Shown here one piece after another: positions 1 to 5,522 of a DNA stretch of 5,522 nt. The DNA comes from Methanocaldococcaceae archaeon (lineage in GTDB: Archaea; AGJL01; Methanococci; Methanococcales; Methanocaldococcaceae), in the NCBI GenBank assembly GCA_027023665.1, contig JALVUY010000264.1, forward strand, positions 1 to 5,522, given 5' to 3'. The position numbers were made by a program, and so were the translations under genes. Numbering within the stretch: the stretch's first letter is position 1; the number at the start of each line of letters is the position of its first letter. Under the pieces are notes generated by a model. That model was not told the DNA's origin, did not search any database, and worked only from the letters and a program-made list of their open reading frames with translations.

Positions 1-1026
1 TTAATAGGTGAAAATATTAATATTAATAATAAAATATTATTTTTTATTACTCTATGTATTTTAATGGCATTAACTTTTATTTTAGTAATTCAACTAATTC
101 CAGTGGATAGAGGAGTTCCTGCAATTTCATATACGCACTTTAAGGTTGAATATCAACATTTAGATAACAATGGCTGTTTAATCTCATATATAATATATAA
201 TCCATACAATTCCAGTAAAAAATCTCCAATGTTTGCAGAAATTCCAGAAGAGATTCTGAATAATACTGAAATTATAATTGTTGATTATAGATTACTTCCA
301 ACTACTGTTAAAGATTATGCCCCCAAAAATTATAAATTTTTAAAAGTAAATTGGAACAAAGATATGATTAATCTAAGTAATGGTATAATTGAAGTTATAG
401 ATATTCCTCTTGAACCAAAAACTTACACAATATTTCCAATGTATTGTCTATTTAAAAATCCTCCAGTTTATCCTTATGGAAAATTGATAAAGGCAAAGAT
501 TTCAAAAATTGGAAATAATACTTACAAATTAAAATATAATGTAAAATCTAATTGGTCTTTAGAGTATGTAAGAATTTTAGTTCCAGAAAAGGTTGGATAT
601 GATGAGAAATATAAAAAGGCTGTTATTGAATATAAAAATAACATATCAAAAGAGATTGAAAAGATTAAAGAGAAATATGGATTATTTATTTTTGAAAATG
701 AAACTGATGAACTATTTAATGTTTTATCAAAATATTATGATGTTAAACATCCAGAAAACTATACAATAGAACAGAGAGCAAATGGAAAATTAATAGTTTC
801 AAAAGATTTCTTAGGATACTATCCAGATTATTATGGCTATTACACTAATGGAAAATATTATGAGATTGTTTCAAAAAATACCACTGGAAATCTGAGATTT
901 TATTCAACTGGAAAACCATTTGTAATAATCAACATAAAATTATTAAAACATTATGTTAATAAACTATACTTTAAAAATAAAATTACGGAGGTTAATCAGG
1001 AAATCGTAGTTTCTTATGAGAATTAA
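1..1026 (+). CDS. Partial membrane-anchored surface protein of unknown function (5' end outside window)
   Basis: I do not recognise this protein. The reading frame is open from base 1. An ATG at 64 exists, but it falls in the middle of a hydrophobic helix (residues ~12-33, counting the first codon in the window as 1), and no ATG, GTG or TTG lies upstream in frame, so the true start is probably left of the window. A short polar stretch, one N-terminal membrane helix and then a ~300-residue hydrophilic domain suggest a protein anchored by its N-terminus and facing outward. The domain carries nine N-x-S/T sequons (N70, N87, N124, N172, N184, N214, N233, N253, N293), which fits archaeal N-glycosylation outside the cell. 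It also has a tyrosine-rich patch near residues 272-287 and only two cysteines. No catalytic motif is visible. A surface or envelope role is inferred from topology alone. Confidence 0.8.
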   Translation, partial: LIGENININNKILFFITLCILMALTFILVIQLIPVDRGVPAISYTHFKVEYQHLDNNGCLISYIIYNPYNSSKKSPMFAEIPEEILNNTEIIIVDYRLLPTTVKDYAPKNYKFLKVNWNKDMINLSNGIIEVIDIPLEPKTYTIFPMYCLFKNPPVYPYGKLIKAKISKIGNNTYKLKYNVKSNWSLEYVRILVPEKVGYDEKYKKAVIEYKNNISKEIEKIKEKYGLFIFENETDELFNVLSKYYDVKHPENYTIEQRANGKLIVSKDFLGYYPDYYGYYTNGKYYEIVSKNTTGNLRFYSTGKPFVIINIKLLKHYVNKLYFKNKITEVNQEIVVSYEN

Positions 1027-1031
1027 ATATA
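1023..1031 (+). promoter_or_regulatory. Candidate TATA box for the C/D box sRNA
   Basis: TTAAATATA overlaps the stop codon of the upstream gene. Its centre is about 22 bases before the first base of the sRNA closing stem, which matches the usual archaeal distance of 22-27 bases between TATA centre and transcription start. The region is AT-rich, so similar strings occur by chance; the spacing is what makes this one credible. Confidence 0.4.
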
Positions 1032-1048
1032 TTCAATCATACTATTAA

Positions 1049-1114
1049 GCGTCGATGATGAAAGTTACCCCCACTGACATTTTAGGATGAGGAAATCGGC
1101 ACTGTCTGAGACGC
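1049..1114 (+). ncRNA. C/D box small guide RNA (2'-O-methylation guide)
   Basis: All elements of an archaeal C/D sRNA are present in order. These are a 5-bp closing stem (GCGTC 1049-1053 with GACGC 1110-1114), box C ATGATGA (1055-1061, perfect RUGAUGA), a 12-nt guide (1062-1073), box D' CTGA (1074-1077), a 6-nt spacer, box C' AGGATGA (1084-1090, one mismatch), a 15-nt guide region (1091-1105) and box D CTGA (1106-1109). The terminal C/D pair folds as a standard kink-turn: a three-base bulge (1054-1056), G1057-A1109 and A1058-G1108 sheared pairs, a U-U pair and G1060-C1106. This is the binding site of L7Ae, which with Nop5 and fibrillarin methylates the target base opposite the fifth guide base upstream of D or D'. 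Here those bases are C1069 and A1101, predicting a methylated G and a methylated U. From memory, both guides match domain IV of 23S rRNA. The gene lies alone between two plus-strand coding regions. Confidence 0.9.
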
Positions 1115-1118
1115 ATCA

Positions 1119-1130
1119 TTTTAAAATATA
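1119..1130 (+). promoter_or_regulatory. Weak TATA-like element before the ATPase gene
   Basis: TTTTAAAATATA lies between the sRNA and the ATPase gene. A start 22-27 bases downstream of its centre would fall at about 1147-1152, on or just past the second possible start codon, so it would imply a leaderless or nearly leaderless message. The alternative is that the ATPase is transcribed from the sRNA promoter. The short T-run at 1119-1122 could instead help end the sRNA transcript. Confidence 0.25.
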
Positions 1131-1146
1131 GTATATGGGAATTACT

Positions 1147-2490
1147 ATGCTAATAGATGAGATTATAAACAATTTAAAAGAAAATGAATTCTTAAATTCA
1201 TCTCTTTTAACTAAAAGTAATAAAAATAAAGTATATTATGCTGTAAAACAGCCAGATGGTAATATAAAGGTTGTTCTTCCATTTATTTTTAAAAATGACA
1301 ATTTTTTAAAACTATCTAAATATTCTGAAGGAATTGAAGGATCTACTCAGAGAGTTATTGAAGAAATAAAACAAGAAATTATTAAAAAAAAGAGATTTTT
1401 ACCTTTGGCTGGTTATTTTGGTAGAATATATAAAGCGTTGTATGAGCCACTTACAGTAGTTAATTGTGATTTAAATTTGGGCTATGATTTGTGGAGAGTT
1501 GATAACTACAATTACATTGAAAAAGATAAAATATATTTACTTTTAAGAATGATTTTTAAAGAAAAAGATGCTAAAACTATTGCTGATCAAATAAATGATT
1601 TATGTATCGAACTAAATGAATTTATTAAAAACATTCCAATTAATTTATTAATAGAAGAAGCAAAAAATATAATAAATCAAAAATATCTTAGAGACCTCTT
1701 AGATAATCTTAATTTAGTGTGTTTTATTGGTAACAACTCAAAGCCAGCAAGAAAATATACTGAGGTTAGGAAGCATTACAGAATTGCTGGACCTAAGGAG
1801 GTAAATATACCCTTCGAATGTCCAGAGGAGTTAGAGCCAATAGAAATAGAATTAAAATATGGAAAAAGAGTTAAAGGTTTAGGAATTAAAAAGAAGGAGA
1901 TTTTTATAATTACTGGTAGAAATGCTCAGGGAAAAACTACCCTATTACAGGCAATTGAGAGTGGAATGGACGACCACTTAATTGGAGATGGGAGAGAATA
2001 TATAATTACTACTAAAAGTCTATCTAAGGCATCTACTGGAAGTATGGAAATGAGTGGACAGGATATAAGTTTATTTTTTCAAAAATTGCCACCAGGACTT
2101 AAAGGAAGTCCAAAATCAGTTTATGGAACTGCCTCAGGATCAATGTATATGGCTTATCAAATACAGAGAGCAATAAAAAATAAAACTAAGGTTATTTTAA
2201 TTGATGAAGATAACTCTGCTGTAAATCTACTCGTTAGTGGAGTTTTAAGTAAGTGGTTTGAAGGAGTTGAATCTTTATCTGAAATAATTATGGAAAATAG
2301 AGAAAAATTAGGAGATAGTTCATTTATTATAGTTACGAGTTCCTTAGATTTATTAACTGCCTTGGGAGATAGAGCTATTTATTTAGAAAATCATAAAGTT
2401 CATTATCTTGATTTAGATTACTTTAGAGAGGAGTTAGGAAAATTTTATTTAGAGTTAGCGGCAAAAATCTTTAACTTAAAAAATAGATAA
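1147..2490 (+). CDS. Divergent ABC-class ATPase (COG3044/PF09818 type), function unknown
   Basis: This soluble ABC-type ATPase has no membrane segments, so it is not a transporter by itself. Numbered from the ATG at 1147 (447 aa), the N-terminal ~190 residues are family-specific. The ATPase core follows: Walker A GRNAQGKTT at 257-265, GDGRE at 280-284, a signature-like TASGSMYMA at 328-336, Walker B VILIDEDNSAVN at 349-360 (D353, E354, D355), and IIVTSS at 394-399 in the switch position. The GDGRE block and the LIDED-S-A-N Walker B recall the 'predicted ATPase of the ABC class' family. Most members as I remember them have a GG-x-HGKST Walker A, so this is a diverged version. An in-frame ATG at 1135 would add four residues (MGIT). 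I prefer 1147 because a weak GGGA (1137-1140) sits 6 bases before it, and 1135 has no ribosome binding site. The gene begins just after the C/D sRNA. The biological role of the family is not known to me. Confidence 0.85.
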   Translation: MLIDEIINNLKENEFLNSSLLTKSNKNKVYYAVKQPDGNIKVVLPFIFKNDNFLKLSKYSEGIEGSTQRVIEEIKQEIIKKKRFLPLAGYFGRIYKALYEPLTVVNCDLNLGYDLWRVDNYNYIEKDKIYLLLRMIFKEKDAKTIADQINDLCIELNEFIKNIPINLLIEEAKNIINQKYLRDLLDNLNLVCFIGNNSKPARKYTEVRKHYRIAGPKEVNIPFECPEELEPIEIELKYGKRVKGLGIKKKEIFIITGRNAQGKTTLLQAIESGMDDHLIGDGREYIITTKSLSKASTGSMEMSGQDISLFFQKLPPGLKGSPKSVYGTASGSMYMAYQIQRAIKNKTKVILIDEDNSAVNLLVSGVLSKWFEGVESLSEIIMENREKLGDSSFIIVTSSLDLLTALGDRAIYLENHKVHYLDLDYFREELGKFYLELAAKIFNLKNR

Positions 2491-2504
2491 ACAAAAAATA
2501 AGAA

Positions 2505-2512
2505 TTTAAATA
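2505..2512 (+). promoter_or_regulatory. Candidate TATA box for the UPF0179 gene
   Basis: TTTAAATA is preceded by a purine-rich AAGAA stretch that could act as a BRE. A start about 26 bases downstream (~2534) would leave a leader of about 20 bases. The 64-base gap between the two genes is long enough for a separate promoter, but its AT-richness makes this only a plausible call. Confidence 0.35.
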
Positions 2513-2545
2513 AAATAACAATTAAAAAATAACAAAAATAGATTT

Positions 2546-2550
2546 GGGAT
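2546..2550 (+). promoter_or_regulatory. Weak ribosome binding site for the UPF0179 gene
   Basis: GGGAT ends four bases before the ATG at 2555. It pairs only partly with the archaeal anti-Shine-Dalgarno sequence, but it is the only G-rich string in the gap and supports the start at 2555. Confidence 0.35.
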
Positions 2551-2554
2551 AATT

Positions 2555-3013
2555 ATGGACAAAGAGCGTAAGATAACACTAATAGGCAGTAGGTTAGCAA
2601 AGACTGGGAAGGAATTTATATACTTAGGAATGATTGAAGAATGTAATAACTGCAAATTTAAAAGATTATGCCATGGAAACTTAGAGCCAGGAAGATTATA
2701 TAAAATAATTTCTGTTAGGTCAGCAAATCATCCTTGCCCAGTTCATGAGGATGGAGTTAAGGTAGTTGAAGTAGTTTTGGCAGATTTAACAATTATGGTA
2801 GAATCAAAAAAAGCTATTGAAGGGGTTATTTTAAACTACGAACCAATAAATTGTGATAATTTTGACTGCGAATATTACAACCTTTGCAAACCAGAATTCA
2901 TAAAAGAAGGAGAAAAATTCAAAATAAAAAATGTTATAAATGAAAAAATCAACTGCCCTAATGGAAAATCATTAAAGAAGGTTGTAATTGAATTAATTGA
3001 AAACAAAGAGTAA
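2555..3013 (+). CDS. UPF0179 family protein, two four-cysteine motifs
   Basis: This 152-residue cytoplasmic protein matches the archaeal UPF0179 family. The N-terminal [18 protein letters not shown] and [11 protein letters not shown] are typical. The function of the family is unknown to me. It contains eight cysteines in two sets with near-identical spacing: C30-x2-C33-x5-C39-x21-C61 and C100-x4-C105-x5-C111-x22-C134. Matching landmarks follow in each half: a KI-x2-V segment (residues 50-54 and 123-127), a CP pair (61-62 and 134-135) and a V-V-E/I-V/L-type strand. The protein therefore looks like an internal tandem duplication of a ~65-70 residue unit. Two metal sites, zinc or an iron-sulfur cluster, are the natural inference; the sequence cannot say which. 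The gene ends 6 bp from the convergent ribB stop codon. The start is supported by a weak GGGAT and the family-like N-terminus. Confidence 0.88.
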   Translation: MDKERKITLIGSRLAKTGKEFIYLGMIEECNNCKFKRLCHGNLEPGRLYKIISVRSANHPCPVHEDGVKVVEVVLADLTIMVESKKAIEGVILNYEPINCDNFDCEYYNLCKPEFIKEGEKFKIKNVINEKINCPNGKSLKKVVIELIENKE

Positions 3014-3028
3014 AATTTCTTACTCTTT
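3005..3028. terminator. Inverted repeat between convergent genes, possible bidirectional terminator
   Basis: AAAGAGTAA (3005-3013) and TTACTCTTT (3020-3028) are perfect 9-bp inverted repeats around a 6-base loop. Each arm holds the last two codons (Lys-Glu) and the TAA stop of one of the two convergent genes. A T-rich stretch follows on the plus strand (through about 3039). A role in ending transcription in both directions is possible, but the stem is AT-rich and the symmetry could simply reflect both proteins ending in KE-stop. Confidence 0.4.
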
Positions 3029-3703
3029 TAAATATTTTTCTAAGTAATAATTAATTATTTCTTCCCCACTAAGATAAACTAAATTATGCTTTTCAGCGTA
3101 TTTTTTTGTTTCATTTTTGCTCATAGCATTTCCATCATCTCCTAACATTTCACATATCGTTGTTATAGGAATAAGATTAGCCATCTCTGCCAAGGCAACA
3201 GTCATCTCAGTATGCCCTCTTCTATTTTTTACTAAACCTTCAGAAGCTCTTAACAAAATAACATGCCCTGGACTTCTAAATTCTTTACCAAAATCATTAT
3301 ATCTATTTTCTTTAACTAATTCAGTTAATTTTTTTATAGTAAATGCTCTATCTTTGTCAGTAATTCCAGTAAATGTTTTTCTATGGTTTATAGTGATTGA
3401 AAACGACGATTTCTCATCATAAGGTATGTCATTTGGATATAACTCTTTCAAAACTTTAAATTTTTGAGAGGCAAACTCTAAAATATCGACCATAAAAGGA
3501 ATTCCCAGCTTATTACATATATCTGGATGTATGGCAGTGCAAATTAAACCTCCAGCATCCTTTCTCATCCTTTTTATATGTTCTGGAGTTATAAATTGAG
3601 AGGCTACAACTAAATCTGTCTCTCCTTCTCTATCGTCTGAATCATAAACTAAAATAAATTCTCCTTTTTTTAAGGCATTTAATGCTTTTTCTACATTATT
3701 CAT
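3020..3703 (-). CDS. ribB: 3,4-dihydroxy-2-butanone 4-phosphate synthase
   Basis: RibB converts D-ribulose 5-phosphate to L-3,4-dihydroxy-2-butanone 4-phosphate plus formate, supplying the four-carbon unit for lumazine and then riboflavin. It is a Mg-dependent cytosolic enzyme. With the start at 3703 it has 227 residues, the length I recall for the M. jannaschii enzyme. The acidic loop [11 protein letters not shown] (D21, R25, E26, E28), C55, H147, the RRGHTE block (R161, H164, T165, E166) and E185 are all present, matching the known active site. It is a stand-alone RibB, without the GTP cyclohydrolase II domain found in many bacterial RibBA fusions. Another ATG at 3709 would add Met-Lys, but the GGGAG ribosome binding site abuts that codon and sits 6 bases before the ATG at 3703, so 3703 is preferred. 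The gene overlaps the end of ribK by 8 bp. Confidence 0.97.
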   Translation of the reverse strand: MNNVEKALNALKKGEFILVYDSDDREGETDLVVASQFITPEHIKRMRKDAGGLICTAIHPDICNKLGIPFMVDILEFASQKFKVLKELYPNDIPYDEKSSFSITINHRKTFTGITDKDRAFTIKKLTELVKENRYNDFGKEFRSPGHVILLRASEGLVKNRRGHTEMTVALAEMANLIPITTICEMLGDDGNAMSKNETKKYAEKHNLVYLSGEEIINYYLEKYLKE

Positions 3704-4094
3704 CTTCATCTCCCTTGATTAATATTTTTATAGTGTCTCCGTCTTTTAAATTAAATTTTTTTCTTAAATTTATTGGAGCAATTATCTCTATAATATCTTT
3801 ACTATGATGTGTTTTTTTTGGACATACAATTGCTCCATATATTTCTTCATTATTTATTAATATAGTTACTGGCAAAACTCTAACTCCAAAAAACTTTTTA
3901 CCATTGTATTCAAAATCCTCTGTTTCAATATATTTAAATTTATTTATATTAAACTCATTGTCTATTTTTAAATTTAATGTTCCCTCATAAGGTTCGAAGT
4001 TTAAAATTTTTTTAAAAGATTCTTTATATTGAGGAATTGATAAAAAATATTTCCCTTCTCCCAATCCAGAGACAACTGTACCCTCTAAAATCAT
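3696..4094 (-). CDS. ribK: CTP-dependent riboflavin kinase
   Basis: RibK phosphorylates riboflavin to FMN using CTP rather than ATP. This archaeal enzyme family was defined by the M. jannaschii protein and has a cradle-loop barrel fold, unrelated to bacterial RibF. From the ATG at 4094 it has 132 residues. Visible family blocks are the glycine-rich GLGEGKYF (10-17), PYEGTLNL (35-42, containing the Thr/Asn pair tied to Mg-nucleotide binding), FFGVRVLP (68-75), CPKKTHH (91-97) and [18 protein letters not shown] (103-120). It lacks the N-terminal DNA-binding domain of the fused riboflavin kinase-regulator (RbkR) of some archaea, so it should be purely catalytic. A GTG at 4103 would add three residues and overlap the nhaP stop. 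I prefer the ATG because AGGTGA ends 5 bases before it. It lies between nhaP and ribB in one apparent operon. Confidence 0.96.
   Translation of the reverse strand: MILEGTVVSGLGEGKYFLSIPQYKESFKKILNFEPYEGTLNLKIDNEFNINKFKYIETEDFEYNGKKFFGVRVLPVTILINNEEIYGAIVCPKKTHHSKDIIEIIAPINLRKKFNLKDGDTIKILIKGDEDE
3710..3714 (-). promoter_or_regulatory. Ribosome binding site of ribB, decides its start
   Basis: GGGAG lies inside the end of ribK. It touches the ATG at 3709 but is 6 bases from the ATG at 3703, which makes 3703 the better start and gives the family-typical 227 residues. Confidence 0.6.
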
Positions 4095-4099
4095 AATTT

Positions 4100-4105
4100 T
4101 CACCT
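4100..4105 (-). promoter_or_regulatory. Ribosome binding site of ribK made from the end of nhaP
   Basis: AGGTGA is a strong archaeal Shine-Dalgarno sequence formed by the last codon (AGG, Arg) and stop codon (TGA) of nhaP. It ends 5 bases before the ATG at 4094. The overlap suggests that translation of ribK is coupled to termination on nhaP, and it argues against the GTG at 4103, which lies within the site. Confidence 0.7.
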
Positions 4106-5368
4106 TTTGGTTTTATAGTTACCAATTAACTTTAAAGCCAATATCTCAGCCCAAGATGCCTCTATTATAACACTCAACAGTATTGTTAAAAAAGTTCCAA
4201 TTAGTATAGTTCCAGCAATATCTATTGGGGTTATATATTTAGTTATCTCCTTTGGAATTTTATCTGCATTTTTTAAAATTTCCACTCCAACAGTAGCAGC
4301 CAACGCCGCTGGAACTACTCCTCTTGGTCCCTCTAAGGCAAAGTATATCTTTTCTTTAAATGAGTGTTTTGTTCCAATTAAACCAAGAAATACTCCAATA
4401 GGTCTAGCTACAAATATAGAACCTAAGGCAACTAATAAACCAGGAATTAAATAGTTTTTAAACATACTTAATTCAACACACGCTCCTAAGAATACAAATA
4501 TAAATATCCTTGCTAATAAAGATAAATCGTCGCAAAATCTTATTATATTTTCATAACTTTCAAATATCTTCTTTCTAAATAAAACATCTCCCAAATATAG
4601 AGCCATTATTGCAATAGCCATATAGCCACTAAATCCATAGCCAATAATAGTTGGTAGCAATTTATCTCCAACATACAAAATAATCATTGCTCCTCCGAGG
4701 ACTAATGGAGCAACATATTCGTGAAAATTACAATGTACAATAATTTTTTCATAGATTTTACCAACTGATAAACCTACAATAATAGCCCCTACAGATAATG
4801 ATATTATATTAATTATCGGATTTTTTATAGTTGATGAAACTCCAATTAATCCTAAAACGACACTTGTAGATACAATTCCCAAAGGATCGTTAAAAATACT
4901 CTCTGCCTCCAAGGATATAGCAATTTCAGGATTTGTTTTTACTCTTGAAAATACTGGTATTAAAGTGGCTGGATCTGTTGGAGCACAAATTGCCCCAAAT
5001 AAATATCCAACTGGTGATGTGTAAGGGAGATTTAAAACAATATTAAAAATTAATCCTGAAATAAATAAAGTAACTAAAAAAGTTATAGTATCTAAACGAA
5101 TAATAGTATTTATAACTTTTTTTAATAAAGAAACTCTCATTGTGAATGCTCCTCCCAATAAAATAAATATTAAGCCAATAGGTCCAGCATATTCAAAAAT
5201 TTCCATTGCAGATTCAGAAGGGATAATTTGTAAAAATGGTCCAATAATTAAACCTAACAACAATAATAGAGGAATATCTGGAATATGTAACCTTTCAGAA
5301 ATTTTTGCTGCCAATGCTCCCAATGCTAATGCTAATCCTAAGTAACCTATTGCCATCATAAGCTCCAT
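4100..5368 (-). CDS. nhaP: Na+/H+ antiporter, NhaP type (CPA1 family)
   Basis: This integral membrane protein exchanges Na+ for H+ across the cell membrane. Its 422 residues align almost throughout, in memory, with M. jannaschii NhaP1 (426 residues, structure known). About 13 hydrophobic segments are visible, starting with residues ~5-20 and ~32-50 and ending with ~380-402. The CPA1 ion-site residues are at the expected positions: T131-D132 in APTDP, and E156, N160 and D161 in EAESIFNDP. The ND motif marks an electroneutral CPA1 exchanger rather than the DD-type NhaA. Later blocks such as [17 protein letters not shown] and [12 protein letters not shown] are also typical. The short C-terminus has no regulatory domain. 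Methionines at codons 4 and 5 are alternative starts; a GGAG (5366-5363) sits 6 bases before the ATG at 5356, while the first ATG has only a weak GTGAG. The longer form is reported to match the known ortholog. It is first in the operon with ribK and ribB. Confidence 0.96.
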   Translation of the reverse strand: MELMMAIGYLGLALALGALAAKISERLHIPDIPLLLLLGLIIGPFLQIIPSESAMEIFEYAGPIGLIFILLGGAFTMRVSLLKKVINTIIRLDTITFLVTLFISGLIFNIVLNLPYTSPVGYLFGAICAPTDPATLIPVFSRVKTNPEIAISLEAESIFNDPLGIVSTSVVLGLIGVSSTIKNPIINIISLSVGAIIVGLSVGKIYEKIIVHCNFHEYVAPLVLGGAMIILYVGDKLLPTIIGYGFSGYMAIAIMALYLGDVLFRKKIFESYENIIRFCDDLSLLARIFIFVFLGACVELSMFKNYLIPGLLVALGSIFVARPIGVFLGLIGTKHSFKEKIYFALEGPRGVVPAALAATVGVEILKNADKIPKEITKYITPIDIAGTILIGTFLTILLSVIIEASWAEILALKLIGNYKTKR

Positions 5369-5412
5369 GGTCTCACATATATCAAATTATTAAAGTATTA
5401 AAATTATTTGAG

Positions 5413-5427
5413 ATTATAAAGTATTTC
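5413..5427 (-). promoter_or_regulatory. Likely BRE/TATA promoter of the nhaP-ribK-ribB operon
   Basis: On the minus strand, GAAATA followed by CTTTATAAT resembles the archaeal BRE plus TATA arrangement. Transcription starting about 26 bases downstream (~5391) would give a leader of about 23 bases before the ATG at 5368. No operator-like symmetry is evident next to it. Confidence 0.5.
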
Positions 5428-5482
5428 AAAAATAATTAATTAAAGATCAATCATAATTCCCTAAAAAAGATAAATAAATGTC

Positions 5483-5489
5483 ATATAAA
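5483..5489 (-). promoter_or_regulatory. Second TATA-like element further upstream of nhaP
   Basis: TTTATAT on the minus strand is a good TATA match and would give a start near 5460, with a leader of about 90 bases. It could be an alternative promoter or chance in this AT-rich gap. I see no gene in 5369-5522. Confidence 0.2.
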
Positions 5490-5522
5490 TATTTTTATTA
5501 AAAAAATAAATAGATGATAGAT

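Noticed and set aside
7..18. GGTGA followed by an in-frame ATT as a start of the first gene
   Set aside because: ATT starts are very rare, and the frame is open to the window edge, so an upstream start is simpler.
2491..2554. A small gene or RNA in the gap before the UPF0179 gene
   Set aside because: The gap is low-complexity A-rich sequence without an open frame or stem; only a candidate promoter and ribosome binding site can be proposed.
3117..3422. Plus-strand open frame of 101 codons
   Set aside because: It lies entirely antisense to ribB, whose residues are all conserved, and its product has no recognisable features.
5142..5345. Plus-strand open frame of 67 codons, rich in Asn, Pro and Ile
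   Set aside because: It is the antisense shadow of the N-terminal membrane helices of nhaP.
5369..5522. FMN riboswitch or flavin operator upstream of the operon
   Set aside because: No structured, GC-containing aptamer-like sequence or clear dyad is present; the gap is plain AT-rich DNA with TATA-like strings.
5510..5522. Possible box C (GATGAT) of another C/D sRNA at the right edge
   Set aside because: Only a few bases are visible, with no closing stem or D box, so it cannot be supported.

Overview
The window is strongly AT-rich archaeal DNA, almost certainly from a hyperthermophilic methanogen of the genus Methanocaldococcus. The evidence is the protein set: a CTP-dependent riboflavin kinase, an archaeal RibB, and an NhaP antiporter that reads as a close ortholog of M. 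jannaschii NhaP1. Further support comes from GGTGA-type ribosome binding sites, TATA-type promoters and a canonical archaeal C/D box guide RNA. As far as I remember the M. jannaschii proteins, these are close but not identical, so a sister species is more likely than M. jannaschii itself.

Plus strand, left half. The window opens inside a membrane-anchored, probably N-glycosylated surface protein of unknown function, ending at 1026. A 120-base gap follows, which holds a complete C/D box sRNA (1049-1114). It has a closing stem, perfect C, D and D' boxes, a one-mismatch C' box and two guides. From memory, both guides match nearby sites in domain IV of archaeal 23S rRNA. Starting 32 bases after the RNA (or 20, with the longer start) is a divergent member of the uncharacterised ABC-class ATPase family (COG3044/PF09818 type). 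Next comes a small eight-cysteine UPF0179 protein (2555-3013) that is visibly an internal duplication.

Minus strand, right half. Three tightly packed genes run right to left: the Na+/H+ antiporter (nhaP), CTP-dependent riboflavin kinase (ribK) and 3,4-dihydroxy-2-butanone-4-phosphate synthase (ribB). The ribK ribosome binding site is formed by the last codon and stop of nhaP, and ribB overlaps ribK by 8 bp, so the three are probably one translationally coupled operon. A BRE/TATA-like promoter lies about 45 bp upstream of nhaP.

RibB makes the four-carbon precursor of riboflavin and RibK converts riboflavin to FMN, so two pathway steps are coupled here to a sodium/proton exchanger. The operon converges on the UPF0179 gene with only 6 bp between stop codons. 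The two gene ends form a perfect 9-bp inverted repeat containing both stops.

The parts most worth attention are the C/D sRNA, with its predicted pair of 23S targets and its position just upstream of the ATPase gene, the duplicated cysteine protein, and the odd antiporter-flavin operon. I see no CRISPR array, insertion sequence, tRNA or rRNA gene.
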